Shown here one piece after another: positions 1 through 12,007 of a DNA stretch of 64,000 nt. Below the pieces are notes generated by a model. The model saw nothing but the letters and a program-made list of their open reading frames with translations, searched no databases and was not told where the DNA came from. The stretch is from Patagioenas fasciata (lineage: Eukaryota; Chordata; Aves; Columbiformes; Columbidae), in assembly GCF_037038585.1 (NCBI RefSeq), contig NC_092525.1:29290367-29354366 (forward strand), read 5' to 3'. A program made the translations under genes and the position numbers. Positions within the stretch are counted from its first letter, which is position 1; each line of letters opens with the position of its first letter.

Positions 1-345
1 CGGCAATGATACAGAAAGGCACTGAGCAGACTTGTATTATAGAGATAATGCTTTGGCCAGAACTAAAGAAGCACACAGGTTTATCTAAAACTCAGTCATT
101 TAAGGTCATCAAAACTGTATAAAAGTTGCAGAAATAATTGCATTTTGTGAGGCTACAAAACAGAAATGCCAAATGCAGTGCTGTAACTCCAATAAACAGG
201 TGCTGACAGAGATGGTTGTGTACAAACACAGTGAAACACAAGCTAGAATAGTTGAAGTATGGGCATGAATTTGCTTCTGCCAACCACAAAGGACAGTCAG
301 GACAACTGTACTTCCATACTTTACAAACATACTGCTATTGTGCAT

Positions 346-401
346 TGGACTAGATGACCTTTGAAGGTCCCTTCCAAACCATATTATTCTATGATTCTAT
401 G
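346..401 (+). mobile_element. CR1 retrotransposon 3' tail fragment
   Basis: The bases ggactagatgacctttgaag, then gtcccttccaaacc and the terminal attctatgattctatg repeat, are the hallmark 3' end of avian CR1 LINEs. Only the tail is recognised; upstream sequence is not obviously CR1. It is a short 5'-truncated insertion, as is usual for CR1. Confidence 0.85.
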
Positions 402-402
402 C

Positions 403-2484
403 TTCACCAAAGAATGGCTGATAGAGTTCTCCATTGCATTTAAACACATTTTATGGCATTACAGTTGTACTGTATGGATGTAGTATTTTCATGTTCCTAA
501 ATAATAATATCACTATGCTAAAAACCACTGTTAATAGACCTGGCCTATATAAAGTCTAGAGATTACCATGAAGTTTCTCTCTTACTTCTGTAAAAGCTAT
601 CTGAATTATGGATATTATTTCATATGCACGTTTTACTTTAGTAATTTTTCTTTTTTTTTTTTCACTCTAAATATGATTCTTTTTTCTAAATACGATCCAT
701 TGCTTAGTGCAAGGGAGTCACTCTGGGACTGTTTTTCTCCTATGTTACTCAGAATAAGCTCATAGAACTCAATAACATGAGGAAGAGAAGGAGGCAAGCA
801 TGATTTTAAACTCTGCAATTCTACTCAGGCAACTCTGCACAGGCACCAAGGAAGAGAATGCAGAAATACAGCCTTGCCACAATGCAACAGGGTAGGAGAG
901 AGCGATTACATGTTTATTATGTATCCAGGGAAAGGGGTGCCAGAATTGCCAGTTTTCTCTCTTCCTGAGAGGAAGGAAGAAATGGCAATGAGCCATTATT
1001 GACAGAAGCACTCTATTCCCTCCATCCCACAGAGGCTCTGACTGTAAATGATTTTCATGTCATCTGCTGTAAAATGATCATACATCTCTGATCACTGACC
1101 TAGCATTTATCTGGTCAGAACTCTAGAAAAGGATGTATAAAAGCAGCTTCTCAGAATGTATCCCACAAGCAGCCCAGAAAGTCTGTAAGCAGCATCTATC
1201 ATCAGTGGCATGCGATGGCTCCATTATGGCACCAATTCACTAATGTGTTTCTGCCAGCAAAAACACACTATCACCCAAAAAATGCAAATATTTTTCCTGT
1301 AGGAGTAAAGCGATTTCCACTGGAAAGTGCCAGCTATTTAAATTATTCAGCTTTTGTACACAAATATTTTTATCATGCAGAACTTCTCAAATTTATAGGG
1401 AAGGAAAACTCTGGAAAGTGACCTATACATTTGAAAAGCAATTATGAATGTGTAATCCACATAGAAATTTCATAAGCAAAGCAGCAGTACGCATTTATTC
1501 AAATGCCTTTACAGACAGACTGCCAAATCTTGAAGCCTTTTCTTTCACTCCACACTTTCCCACCGCCGTGAGAACTATTTCTCATTAACAACCAAATTGG
1601 TTTCAGATGCTCTGCTATAAGATGTTACCTTAGAAACCATTTGGTAAAAGACTGTGGCTTCCTTCCATAGAAATCTCAAGCAGTGAAAAGGCAGATTTTC
1701 TGGCATAAATCAAATCCAATTTCTAGGGTTCACTAAACCTTTTCTCCTCAGAATAATGTTTTGTGACTAGATCTTAGCAGTTAATAGTGCACAAAGAATT
1801 GCTGGTGTGAACCAGTTTTAAATGATTTTCATTCTATTCCCTTTGTTAACTCAATTGAAGTTACTTCCAGTGCTTATCTTACCTTGATAGTACTTTTAAC
1901 TTCATAACTAATAAGGATATGTAGTGTGTACAGCAAATAGACTGATTAAAATACTAATTTTATTTTCTTCCCCTTTAATACATCTCTTTAAACTATCTGA
2001 TAGAGATTACATTAATTGATTTACAACATTAGACATTTGGAAATACTTCACAATAAATAAGAGACCTGTGACCATTTCTTCCTTGTCCAAACAACTTCCA
2101 CGAAAAAGAAAAATCAAAAGAAAGTAAGTATTAAGTCCACACTCTGTACCTAAGTAGGGCATTATCAGAATAATTCCTGCTTTGAAAGTTTGACTTAATA
2201 GTTATGTAAATAATTTACAATTAAGTATAATCAACATACAGTTGAGGGACAGCAATTTAAAAAAAAAAAAGTAGTCGACCATGAGACCGATAATTCAAAA
2301 ACACTTAAATATTGTAAAGATATTATAGAAAAAATATAACTACAACTGCAATATACAGTGACTTATAGCTTACAAGTTGAAATGTATGTACAACAGCTCA
2401 CCATTGTAAGATCCTAATTCAAGATGACACTCAAATTGATGGCTAATTTTTGACATCATAGCAGTGCCCTTTACACCTACCTGA
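403..2484. other. Non-coding AT-rich stretch
   Basis: No exon-like segment or recognisable repeat was seen. Open frames here are short, lie on both strands and have low-complexity content. Confidence 0.6.
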
Positions 2485-3064
2485 AGTGCTGGTTTTGGCT
2501 GGGAGTTAATTTTCTTCACAGTAGCTGGTATGGGGTTGTGTTTTGGATGTGTGCTGGAAACAGTGCTGATAACACAGGGATGTTTCAGTTACCTCTGAGC
2601 AGTGCTTACACAGAGCCCAGGTCTTTTCTGCTCCTCATACTGCCCCACCAGTGAGCAGGCTGGGGGTGCACAAGGAGCTGAGAGGGGACAGAGATGGGAC
2701 AGCTGATCCCAACTGACCAGAGGGATACTGAGTGTGACATCATATGGTTTGAGGTATTTATTTTGGGGGAAGAAGAAAGAGGGAGATGTTTGGAATTACA
2801 GCATTTGTCTTCCCAAGTAACTGCTAGGGAGCCCTGCTTTCATAGGGATGGCTGAGCACCTGCCTGCCCATGGCAAGTGGTGAATGAATCCCTTGTTTTG
2901 CTTTGCTCACATGCGCCACTTTTGCTGTACCTATTAAACCGCCTTTATCTCAACTCACGAGTTTTCTCGCTTTTACCCTTCCAATCTTCTCCCTCATCCC
3001 ACCAGGAAGGACTGAGTGAGCAGCTTTGTGGAGCTGACTTGCTGGCTGGGGTTAAACCACGACA
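2485..3064 (+). mobile_element. Solo LTR, avian ERVL-like family (copy 1)
   Basis: The stretch begins gctggttttggctggg..ttaattttcttcacagtagc and ends ggggttaaaccacgaca, the termini of an abundant neoavian ERVL-type LTR. An ATTAAA poly(A) signal and the cttatc-type 3' segment (tttatctcaactcacgag) are present near 2934-2960. Candidate 5-bp target duplications are cctga (2480-2484) and ccaga (3065-3069), with one mismatch. No internal retroviral genes flank it, so it is a solo LTR from recombination. The first dinucleotide is AG instead of TG, a sign of age. Confidence 0.85.
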
Positions 3065-3069
3065 CCAGA

Positions 3070-6000
3070 CCACTCGCAGAGTAAGTGCAACTGTGAATCA
3101 TGACAAGATCCTGCAATATCATGTGACACTGAAAGGTCTGAGACTTGCAGTGTCCCACTGCCAACTAATTGCATTCGTGAATTCAAAGGATGGTAGCAAC
3201 CCAGCTTGCTGTAGTGCAAACTAAAACTGTAAACAATGTTTCTGATCAGATGCCTTCTCTTTTTCCACACATCTCCTAAGTTTAAAATGTATTTTCTCAA
3301 GGTTTCCAAGGCAAACAACATTTCTTGTAGCTCTTCCTCTCACACTGCACATTCAACCTTAGAATAGTATTTATTAGAATGCAAAGCACTTCTATTCAGG
3401 CGTTAAGCCTGGGGAACAGACCTTCCAGTTATGAAACTGATGTCAAGCCACAAAGATGGCTTTCTCTGTTCCCTTACCTCTCCCCCAGTAACAAGGATTT
3501 TGTATCACTCTCTGTGCTGGAGGTACTTGGCATAAACATTAAAAGAACTGAAGAAAGTTTAGGAATTGGTACCTCTCTCCTCCCCATTTGGAGGCATGAG
3601 GAACTACAGCAGTGTAGGTTACAGCAGCACATAACATCACCATTCAGTGCTGCCAAAACTATGCTAGGGAGCTCTGGCAAAGAAAGAAAGGTATGATGAC
3701 TAAAATCTGCTACATGAAGGCCAAGAGATAAAAGTCAGCTTTCTTTTTTTCCCTAACAAAGTTTGGTATCACTTATTTACATTACAGAAACATGATGCAA
3801 GACAAAAGTTAAACACACTGGAGTTTGCTTCTCTACTCATTTCAAACTGGTTACAAATAACTTGTTCATCTAGTGGGCAATTAAGCTTGTAGGATTTAAA
3901 AGTATTAATGGCTACAGGAAATTTGAAAGCATACGCATAAAGTGCCTCTGCTTATACTGATAAAAGGTTTTAATTATTTAACAGTGATATAAACCTTTTT
4001 TTTTTTCTTTTACTTAGACTTAGTGATGGACATTTAAAATTAATCTGCATCACATCAGGAACAGGGTGTTTACCAAAAAGAATCCAGCATGAGAAAGGAA
4101 GATATCTTTCTGCTATTAAATCACAGTTCATGTATCAAAATATAAATAAGGAAAAATCCCAAGCAAAAATACAAAAAGCTGACTTCATAGATTTGTAGAT
4201 GCACAATGAGAGCAGAGACAAAGTAGCAATTTCCTCCAGGGGGAAAAAAGAAATTCTGTACTGCATACAGTCTGATACAAGCAAAAATTGGTGCAGTATT
4301 TTGCCCCACGTGTATTTACTGGTACCCTTTAATACAACATCTGTATAGCAGTCAGTCTTTTTTAAGGAATAAAACACCACCAGACTGGAAGTAGGTGAAG
4401 TTAGAAGCAAGCAAGGAAGGTGGAAGCTCGGCAGGTTTAGTCAGGTTAGGAGAGGACACCACTTTGCTCCACTGTCTACAAATACACAGCTCCCTGGAAT
4501 ATGGCCACATTTCGTACATGAGAGAAGTTTAATATCTGCAGGCCCTCAAAGCTCAAGTACAACTTCTCAAGAATGGATCTACTGAAACGGTGGATGAATT
4601 GAGACAGAAAGATTTATAGACATGGCATTTTGTTCATCACAAGAGGCTATTTAAGGCAACTTGGTAACCATGGGTGAGAAGCCAAGTCCCAACAGAATTA
4701 AAAAAATGGTTGAGACATAAAACAAAGGGAAGAAATAAACAGCCGATTCTTATTACACGATAAGATTAATAGGGGGGTATGCCATAGGTCTTGGTATCAG
4801 GACCACCAGTCCATAAATTTCTTCAAGAACTGCAGCCATGAAGAAACAAGAGCCATGAATTAAAAAAGGCAGTAACAGTGGAGAATGACAAAAAGTGAAG
4901 GCTTGATTCTGCTGCCATTGAACTGAAAAGCAAGATCTTATTTGATTACAATCGCAACAGACTGGGTCTTTTTTGACCACAGCTATGTTTAAGAATAAAT
5001 ATGAGCAACTCTGGGATTAATTATTAAGAAGTAGGTAACTGGATTAGTAATACATCATGGAAGGAAATGTTAAAATCCTTCCACTCAGCATTAAGGTTCA
5101 AGCTATATGTAGCATTTCAATGAAAACAAACAAAAACAAACCACCACTAAAAAACCCACATACCTCCCCCCGTCCCCCCCAAAAAATATGTAATTTCCCC
5201 CCACAAAACACCAAAACCGACACAACCTGATGTAATGGAAGTGGAGTAATCCGATCCTGGTTTTCTCCAGAAAAATTCTACTTGTTGTGAAAAGAACTGG
5301 GAACAACAAAAGAAGTCTTTATGTGGTTGCAATGCAAATGATGCAATGTCCTAAACAATGCAATCAGTGAAGTCAGTAAACACTTTACAATTTATTTACT
5401 TAGATAAAGCTACTGCTGAATTATCAGGAATCTTATCTATGGAACACCCTAAAATGAGGACAGAGATTTTAATGGTTTCTCTTGAGTACGGAGGGACTTC
5501 ATGTGTATGTATGTATTATTTTACAATGTTAGTACTGCAACATACTAACAAATGCAGTAAAAACGCAATTTAAGCAAGATAGTTGTAAGTTAACTGACAT
5601 AATATATTATATTTGATCTGATTTTTATTCCTCCCAGGTTTTGGCTATTTGACTAGAAACTGCTTGAGCAGTACCTGCCTCCTTTCCCAGTTACAGTGCC
5701 TACCATAATGGCACTGTCCATTCTTGAATGGTCTTCTGAAAAGAACATCATTACTACTAGTAAAATACTCACTGTGTGTGGCATGGGTAAGGCACAATGA
5801 GTATAAAGACTTGATTATTTTGTTTAGTAATTGCCTGTCCTGAAGCCCCTTCCCAAACAAGTATGAAATTAATGTTATACTTTAATAGGATCATTAGAGA
5901 ACCTTTTATCTCATTAAGCTGTTATTAATTCTAGCTACTCCAAAGATTACACAGAAAGCAACTTTACACAAAACATTTTATGACTTTTTGTATCACCAGC

Positions 6001-6214
6001 ACATCTTCTCAGGAAATCACATGCTACTTGACCAACCCTCTGAATTTCATTTTTGCTGTCCCTCCCCCATGAAACAAAACCAACCAAAAAACCCATCTTC
6101 TAATGGGAATGTAACCACCAGGTCAAGGGCAGGAAAATAGTTTCACTAGAGAGAGACAGAACAAGCCTGAAGAGATGTCTATAATTGCTGTTTTGTGGAA
6201 CTTTCGTAATACGT
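3070..6214. other. Non-coding stretch between LTR copies
   Basis: AT-rich, with no supported exon. The notable item is a C-rich run at 5165-5202 (G-rich on the - strand) that could form a G-quadruplex. The many short open frames look like chance. Confidence 0.55.
5165..5202 (-). other. G-rich run on the - strand, possible G-quadruplex
   Basis: The + strand shows C6, C7 and C6 runs separated by one T-containing gap and an A/T spacer, so the - strand can supply four or more G3 tracts. The long middle spacer makes a stable structure uncertain. Confidence 0.35.
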
Positions 6215-7021
6215 TGTGCTGGTTTGACTGAAATTGAGTTAATTTTTCTTCATGCAGTTAGAAACTTTTCTTATTAGTAGCTAGCAGAGTCTTTTGGTTT
6301 GGATTTACTGTGAGAATAATGAGATAACATACTAGGTTTCCCATGCTCTGCCTGAGACTGGCTAACTTATTTCTTTCAGTAGCTGGGCTATGTTTTGGAG
6401 TTGGGATGAAAAGAATGTAAGAACTCACTGATATCTTGGCTGTATCAAGGACTCTTGAATTGTCCAGCTACAGGTACAAAATAGCAGCTGGGAGGCAGAA
6501 TAATGGGACAGCACCTAGACCGACATCCAGGTTTGTCAAATAAATATTCCCTACCATTAGCATTATGCTCAGTATATAACTGGAGTTAGCTTTTCCAGCT
6601 AAGTAGTTCCGTTCTAGTTGAGTTCCGTTTGGGAATTTGGTTCCATTCTGCTCTATTTGGAGTTCCATCAGAATTTGGCCTTTTGCTATTCTGCTGCTTT
6701 GCAGTTAGCTTTTGGCCTCTTTGCCTTTTTGCTCTCTTGCTGGGATCAGCTGTTTGGGACCAGGGTGCTCTGCTTTCCAGGAGTGGCTGTTCAGTGCAGA
6801 TGGAGTTTTTGAAAAATTGCATTGAGTATCACTTATTTTATATGTTATTATTACTAGTTGTAGGAATATAGTATTATTATTTTTGTTGCCTTATAAAACT
6901 GTTCTTATCTCAGCCCACGAGCTTCTCCCTTCCTCTCCGGTTTTCTCCCAGTTGGAGCATGGAGGGTGGTGAGTGAGAGGCTACTGTGGTCCCAGTTGCA
7001 GGCCGGGGTTAAACCACAACA
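6215..7021 (+). mobile_element. Solo LTR, related ERVL-like subfamily (copy 2, diverged)
   Basis: It starts tgtgctggtttgactgaaat, keeps gagttaatttttcttca, and ends ggccggggttaaaccacaaca. The 3' 120 bp (aaactgttcttatctcagcc, cacgagcttctccc) align with copies 1 and 3. The central 500 bp differs and is T/G-rich, so this is another subfamily or carries an internal insertion. Clear target duplications were not found. Open frames inside are not genes. Confidence 0.75.
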
Positions 7022-10000
7022 CACAGCATTTTTTTTAATAGAATAAAACACGCAGAGAAGTAGGTTGGTAAATTTCACAAAAACAAATACTTCTACCACT
7101 ACGAGACTTCATCAAGTTTCTCTCACATCACAAAGCCTTCCAATGGAGAGTGATGTCATGCTGAATGTAACCATTCAGCACACAACCTTGAAAACGTTTC
7201 CTAATATTTGTTACAGGAAGAAAAGCCCTTGTGCTACAAAATTATATCCAAATGCTTTAGAGGGTAGCATTTTTACCCCTCAGACTTCAAGAAAAAAAAA
7301 AAGAGGAAGTGACTACTTTCTAAGTGGGGGCTTCCTGCTTAACAGACGTGAGCATGAACAGTACAAACTGTAGGCATTTTTCTTCCAAAGCTTGAAGAGG
7401 ATGATTTCACGTGTACTATTTTGACAAGTAATGCATTTTTGAGGATGCTGCTTTAGATAAACACTAAATATCCTGATATCCTGTAGTTAAACTAAGACAA
7501 TGTAAGACTAGGTAATTCTCTACTATAGTACAAAGACTCACAAAGTATGTGATTCTCACATACATGTAGCTCCTATGAAAAAGTGTTATACACCATATTC
7601 AAAAGAGTGTCATCAGTTATTTGCTCTGTATTTCTAAACCACTAATAAAGTCTTGCAAATATGGAAAGAAATTATAGCTATTTTATTAGCAAGACAGTGA
7701 ATGTATCAATTTCCTAAAGCAATCTAAAGCCATTATGAGGTGATGTACTCTCTGGGGCATACCTTTACACTTGTATCAAGTATTAGGGCCAAAATAGCAA
7801 TTAATTTTAGACTTAAGCCTGTCCTAGTTGAAAGCAGCCTTTGTAATGAAAATTACCATCGACCATTAACATGCCTGAATCTCTGCATGTGAATAACATT
7901 GGCTAACACAATTATTAGAACTGAAAACTATCAATAGTTTTTAGAATTATACAATAAGCAAGATACAGATGACTTTTATGTGTTAATGAAAACTTCAGCT
8001 ATACAGCATATTTCTAACACAAAGCTGAATGCTTTATAATAATTGGTAGGTGTCTCAGGAAAGTCTGCTTGTCTTACCACTGCTAGATGACTTTTCTTTC
8101 TGCTGGACACAAGACAGATACAACACAGTATGAATACGTATCTAAGTAAATACAGAATTTCGGATGTACAGAATTTGTCATGTTATTCCAAGTGACCTTT
8201 CAGACTGATCATAAGGTTATGCAGTGTGCAAAATTTATCTGGTGTACAAATCCATTTTTTTCACTAGAGATTTTAATGGAAATTGATCGTCCTCACCAAG
8301 AACACTTTGTGTGCGCGCGGAGCATCAGGAAGAATGGTAACCTAATGAAAGATCACTTAAACTCCTTCCTTTCCGTCTCCCTTTCTGCATCAAACCTTAG
8401 CTAACTTACTGAACTTTTCCTATACGAATTTGGAAGCCAAAGCAGCTGTGACAGGGAAAAACATTAAAAACAAACAGTTAATAAAACACTACTGCCCACC
8501 TTTCGACAGCTGAAGCTTGAACAGAAAGAACAGATCTTTTTGAGAGAATGCTATCCTAGGCTACTGTTGAGCTCTCTCTCAAGTAACATATTCTGGCTGA
8601 GAAATATGTTATATGTCCCCTACTCCAGCCCTCAGATACTATGAAAGGGTTTCATCACCTGGAAATAACTTGCATGCCTATCTGAGCTGCCTTCCAGTTG
8701 ACATGACTGGGTAGTTGCAACCCTCTTAGCATATTTATCTCTCTCTGAAGCTTTTAGAAAGATTATCTAGCAACAGAGACATCATACGTATCTGTCCTCT
8801 CGAAGATGACTTTTCATAGATAACAACTGTATCTGCATTTTAGAGGGATAAGAAATGACAAAGAAACAACCAAATCACAAATCCTGGGGAATTTTTTTGC
8901 ACTTCAAACATTAGTTAATGCAGTAAGGCTGTAACAAAAATAAGCTATTAATTTGTAAAAGAGTAGTTAAGTGGGAACACCTACCATTGATAAAGATCCC
9001 ATTGTGTTAGGCTGAATATCATCTTATTCATAGCTGGACCACAAATGCAAGCATGGTGAGTCCTGAGCTTCACCCCCCTTTCCTAAACCTGCTACGTTTT
9101 GCAGTATGTATCAAGGACTTCTTAAAACTACATGGCTGGTTCCTATCTATGATAAGATCCTCAAAAAGCTGTAGAATGTTTAAAGAATATGACAAGTATT
9201 ACTCTAGCAAGACAAGAATAGGTAAGTGAAGTAAAAAAACTTTTGAACAACATAGGCCTTTTTGCTCATTATATAGGTACTATGGAAGGGACAGCTGTAT
9301 CGAGAATTCTTAAGGTTAATAGATACTGAAATAACTAATTCATACATTGGGCATACACATTGTATGTGTTTATCAAGATGTGCATGCACATGAATACATG
9401 GTAAATGCAGTTATCAACATTTTGTATAGTTCAAAATTATTTAAAAAAAATCTTTTGGCTGATGATGCTGAGTTGATAAAAGTTTTAAACCAATATGTGC
9501 AACTCGAATTACTTTTGGTACTTTGAAACACACAAGTTCTATCTATTTACTTAGTGTTTCTGGATGAAAAACAGCCTTATTAAAATCAAAAGCCAACTCT
9601 TATTGACTTAAGTGGCTTAATACACTCTAAATACAACAGTTCAAATTTTGCTCTCCTTTATACTAATGAAAATCCTAAATAATCGCTCTGAAGTCAATAC
9701 ACGCTCATAGGCTAATGACAAAAAGGACAAAAGGGTCATTTTATTTTATAGCTTAGCTTGATACTTGTGTGACTGATTAAGTACAGTGCCACGGACAAAA
9801 AGCAAGTGCCTTTGATTTGTATATTTTTGTAAAATAATGGAAAATATGGGATATCAAATTGACCCACAATGAAACTGCATCATGAAAGACGGTTTGGGAA
9901 GGGTATTCATGGTTTAGAATATGTTATGAATGAAAGCAGCTTCTGTAAAGACTCTTAAGAGATGGAAAGCGATGCTCAAATACTGTGCCAAAAGAATCTG

Positions 10001-11220
10001 AGGCTTTACTCAAGAGATAAATTAACGTACTTTTACAATGTCAACGATACAAAAAGACAACTATTCAAAAAAGCCCAGAAAGACATGGTCAAGTATGCAA
10101 TGGTCATTGGTATGCGTGTGGTTTCCTGTTTGCGGGCCACCTTCCAGGCACTCCTACGTGTTGGGAGAGTTAACAGTGACTTTACCTGTTACGTGTACAG
10201 CATGGACAGTGCTCTGACACCACAGAACTACTGGTATTAACCCTGCTCTGCTCACATCATCCTGTGCTGACTTGGAAAAACGGCCTTTAATCATTTAATA
10301 GTTTGGCTCCTTGGAATTGTTAGCAAATCCACCAATTTAAGGGATTTGGAATTCAGAAGAGTATAAACCCAATATTCCTATGTACAAAGAAGGATTTTGC
10401 TGTATGCCAGTCTTGGGTTTATATCATCTACAGTTCAGAAAAAAGAAAACACTTTTCTCAAAAGCACAGAGGAAATATCAATCCTTTTCTTGCCTTGTGG
10501 AAAAAACAAAACAAAACAAAATCTTTCAAATTTCACAGACACTTTAACGCCCAATTTCACACTGCAAGAGTGTATTCTGGCTGCCATGTAGCCTTGTTTT
10601 GCTAGGATTGAATGCAATAGCTTTCCTGAACTATCACTAGCATTACTAGCAACTAACAGTCTTATAAGGACTTCTAATTTTTTATTCACGTTCACATTTT
10701 ACAAAACAAAGTTGTTAAGAATATAACCAATTCTATCGCAGAACTTCTCACTGCACAATCAACAATAAAACTAAATGCGAATGATAAAAAAGCTAATTAC
10801 CCTTTGCATTTTAATATTTTCAGGCATTTTTCTCCTAAAAACTTATTTAAAACTTCATACACATTTGTATGAGCAACAGCCAAAATCATTAGCGTGATAA
10901 ACTTAATTATGTCACCAAACCTTGGATTTCAAGAAGGAAAAATTGTAATTAAGAAAATGTTTAAAAAAATCTTCACACATCAGATTCTGATCCAGTGCCA
11001 GGATTTAACAGCCTTTGAATTCCTTCCCCATACACACAGGCCATGTGTTCCTGCCGCCACAAGGCACAAAGTTCACACAGGCCTCTGACCCTAACACGAA
11101 GCCAAGACTCCCACACAGGCTTTCGACTGCAACAGGTGCAGCCGACAAACTTTCAACAAGATTAATTCAGGCTTGAAAGCCCGTTTTAAAGAGAAGTCTG
11201 CTCCCAAGCCTCAGAAGAGG
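7022..11220. other. Non-coding AT-rich stretch upstream of DPH5
   Basis: No exon with conserved protein features was seen on either strand. The - strand was checked by eye for aldo-keto-reductase motifs (GYRxxDTA, SKL, GVSN) as possible exon 2 of the divergent gene, without success. It holds only simple AT-rich sequence and short chance frames. Confidence 0.5.
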
Positions 11221-11260
11221 AAAAAGGAAAAAAAAAAAAAAAAAAAAAAGAAGAAGAAAA
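11221..11260 (+). repeat. Poly(A)/purine tract
   Basis: A run of about 22 A residues (11228-11249) flanked by aaaagg and gaagaagaaa, just before the CpG island. It is a simple repeat, possibly the tail of an old retro-insertion, although no element is recognisable next to it. Confidence 0.8.
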
Positions 11261-11556
11261 CACCAAAGCACCGACTGATATCTTTGTGGAAGCAAAATGA
11301 GGGGTTGGTGCTCCCAAGCAGCGAAGCACCTGTTGCTGGAGGCAGCAGCAGGAGCCCCTCAGGGCCCGTGCAGATTCACCGCTAACAAACCCGCCCCTGG
11401 CGGCCGCGCATGCCCCTCAGGGCGCTCAGGCCCGGGCCAACAGCAGAGCCAAACCCGCCGAGCCGGCCCGGCCTTGCGGTGACCCCGTCACCTCACGACG
11501 TTTCTCAGAGGGAGGTGTCTCGGGCGCCAGTTCCGGCCGGGCCCGCCCCGGCACTT

Positions 11557-11580
11557 ACTTACCGAGCCCCGGCACTTACC
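11557..11580 (-). repeat. Tandem duplication of a splice donor (17-bp unit)
   Basis: The unit gagccccggcacttacc at 11564-11580 repeats the preceding bases, giving two GTAAGT donors on the - strand, 17 bp apart (11574-11579 and 11557-11562). Use of the second donor would add 17 nt and shift the frame of the AKR-like exon. Confidence 0.7.
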
Positions 11581-11673
11581 GAGCCCCAGCACCGGGATGC
11601 TCCGGCCGCTCGCGAGCGGCAGCGCGGGACAGCCGCGCGCCCCGCCCCCCTCCATTGCCAGCGGCGCCGCCAT
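11580..11673 (-). CDS. Candidate first coding exon of a divergent aldo-keto-reductase-like gene
   Basis: On the - strand, an ATG in good context (gagcATGg) opens 31 codons plus one base. The peptide starts MAAPLAMEGGGARGC and ends ALPLASGRSIPVLGL, followed by g|gtaagtg, a canonical donor. The tail fits the N-terminal beta-hairpin of aldo-keto reductases, where L-x-(D/N/S)-G-x-x-(I/M)-P-x-L-G-L-G-T is typical, and the donor falls where the final Gly-Thr would be split. AKRs are cytosolic NADPH-dependent carbonyl reductases. A second in-frame ATG lies at 11653-11655. The exon sits head-to-head with DPH5 inside the shared CpG island. I could not find exon 2 in 1-11500, so the gene may continue in a part I failed to read, lie beyond position 1, or be only a transcript remnant. 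Confidence 0.5.
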
Positions 11674-11706
11674 GCTCAACGGCCGCTGCCCGCAGCCGTC
11701 ACAGGG

Positions 11707-11723
11707 ACCACAACTCCCGGCAG
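11707..11723 (+). promoter_or_regulatory. ZNF143/THAP11-type (SBS) element
   Basis: The bases accacaactcccggcag closely match the ACTACAA(T/C)TCCC(A/G)GCA consensus bound by ZNF143 with THAP11. Such sites are frequent in CpG-island and divergent housekeeping promoters. This one sits between the two opposed candidate ATGs (11673 on the - strand and 11873 on the + strand). Confidence 0.6.
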
Positions 11724-11872
11724 CCCCTGCGGCCGCGCCGTGTGAGCAGGAGGAGGAGCGGGGATGCGGCCAGGCGGGTGACAGCAGCGGGGGAGACCTG
11801 GCGCGTGGTGGGGTGTCCCGGCTGATCCCCGCTTCCCTCCCGTGACGGGCGGCGGTCGCGGCCTCCCCCAGC

Positions 11873-12007
11873 ATGCTGTACCTGGTGGGGCTGGGCCTGG
11901 GGGATGCCAAGGACATCACGGTGAAGGGGCTGGAGGCCGTGCGGCGGTGCGGCCGCGTGTACCTGGAGGCCTACACGTCCGTGCTGGCGGTGGGCAAGGA
12001 GGCGCTG
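11873..12007 (+). CDS. DPH5: DPH5 coding exon 1
   Basis: Codons 1-45, from [11 protein letters not shown] to GKEAL, ending in donor gtaggt at phase 0. It contains the N-terminal beta-strand and glycine-rich loop of the methylase fold. The bases just before ATG (cctcccccagc) resemble a splice acceptor, so the ATG could sit near the start of a second transcript exon, with a non-coding exon upstream. The GC-rich codons contrast with the AT-rich later exons because the exon lies inside the CpG island. Confidence 0.95.

Noticed and set aside
2877..3224. 115-codon open frame on the + strand
   Set aside because: It lies across the 3' half of solo LTR copy 1 and its flank, with no recognised protein.
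9204..9389. Short DTA-like match on the - strand near 9300 as AKR exon 2
   Set aside because: Only three residues fit the GYRxxDTA motif and the surrounding translation does not resemble an aldo-keto reductase.
11410..11745. Long + strand frames in the CpG island
   Set aside because: Stops are rare in GC-rich DNA; the frames have Pro/Ala/Arg-rich junk composition and no splice-consistent continuation. The DPH5 protein starts at 11873.
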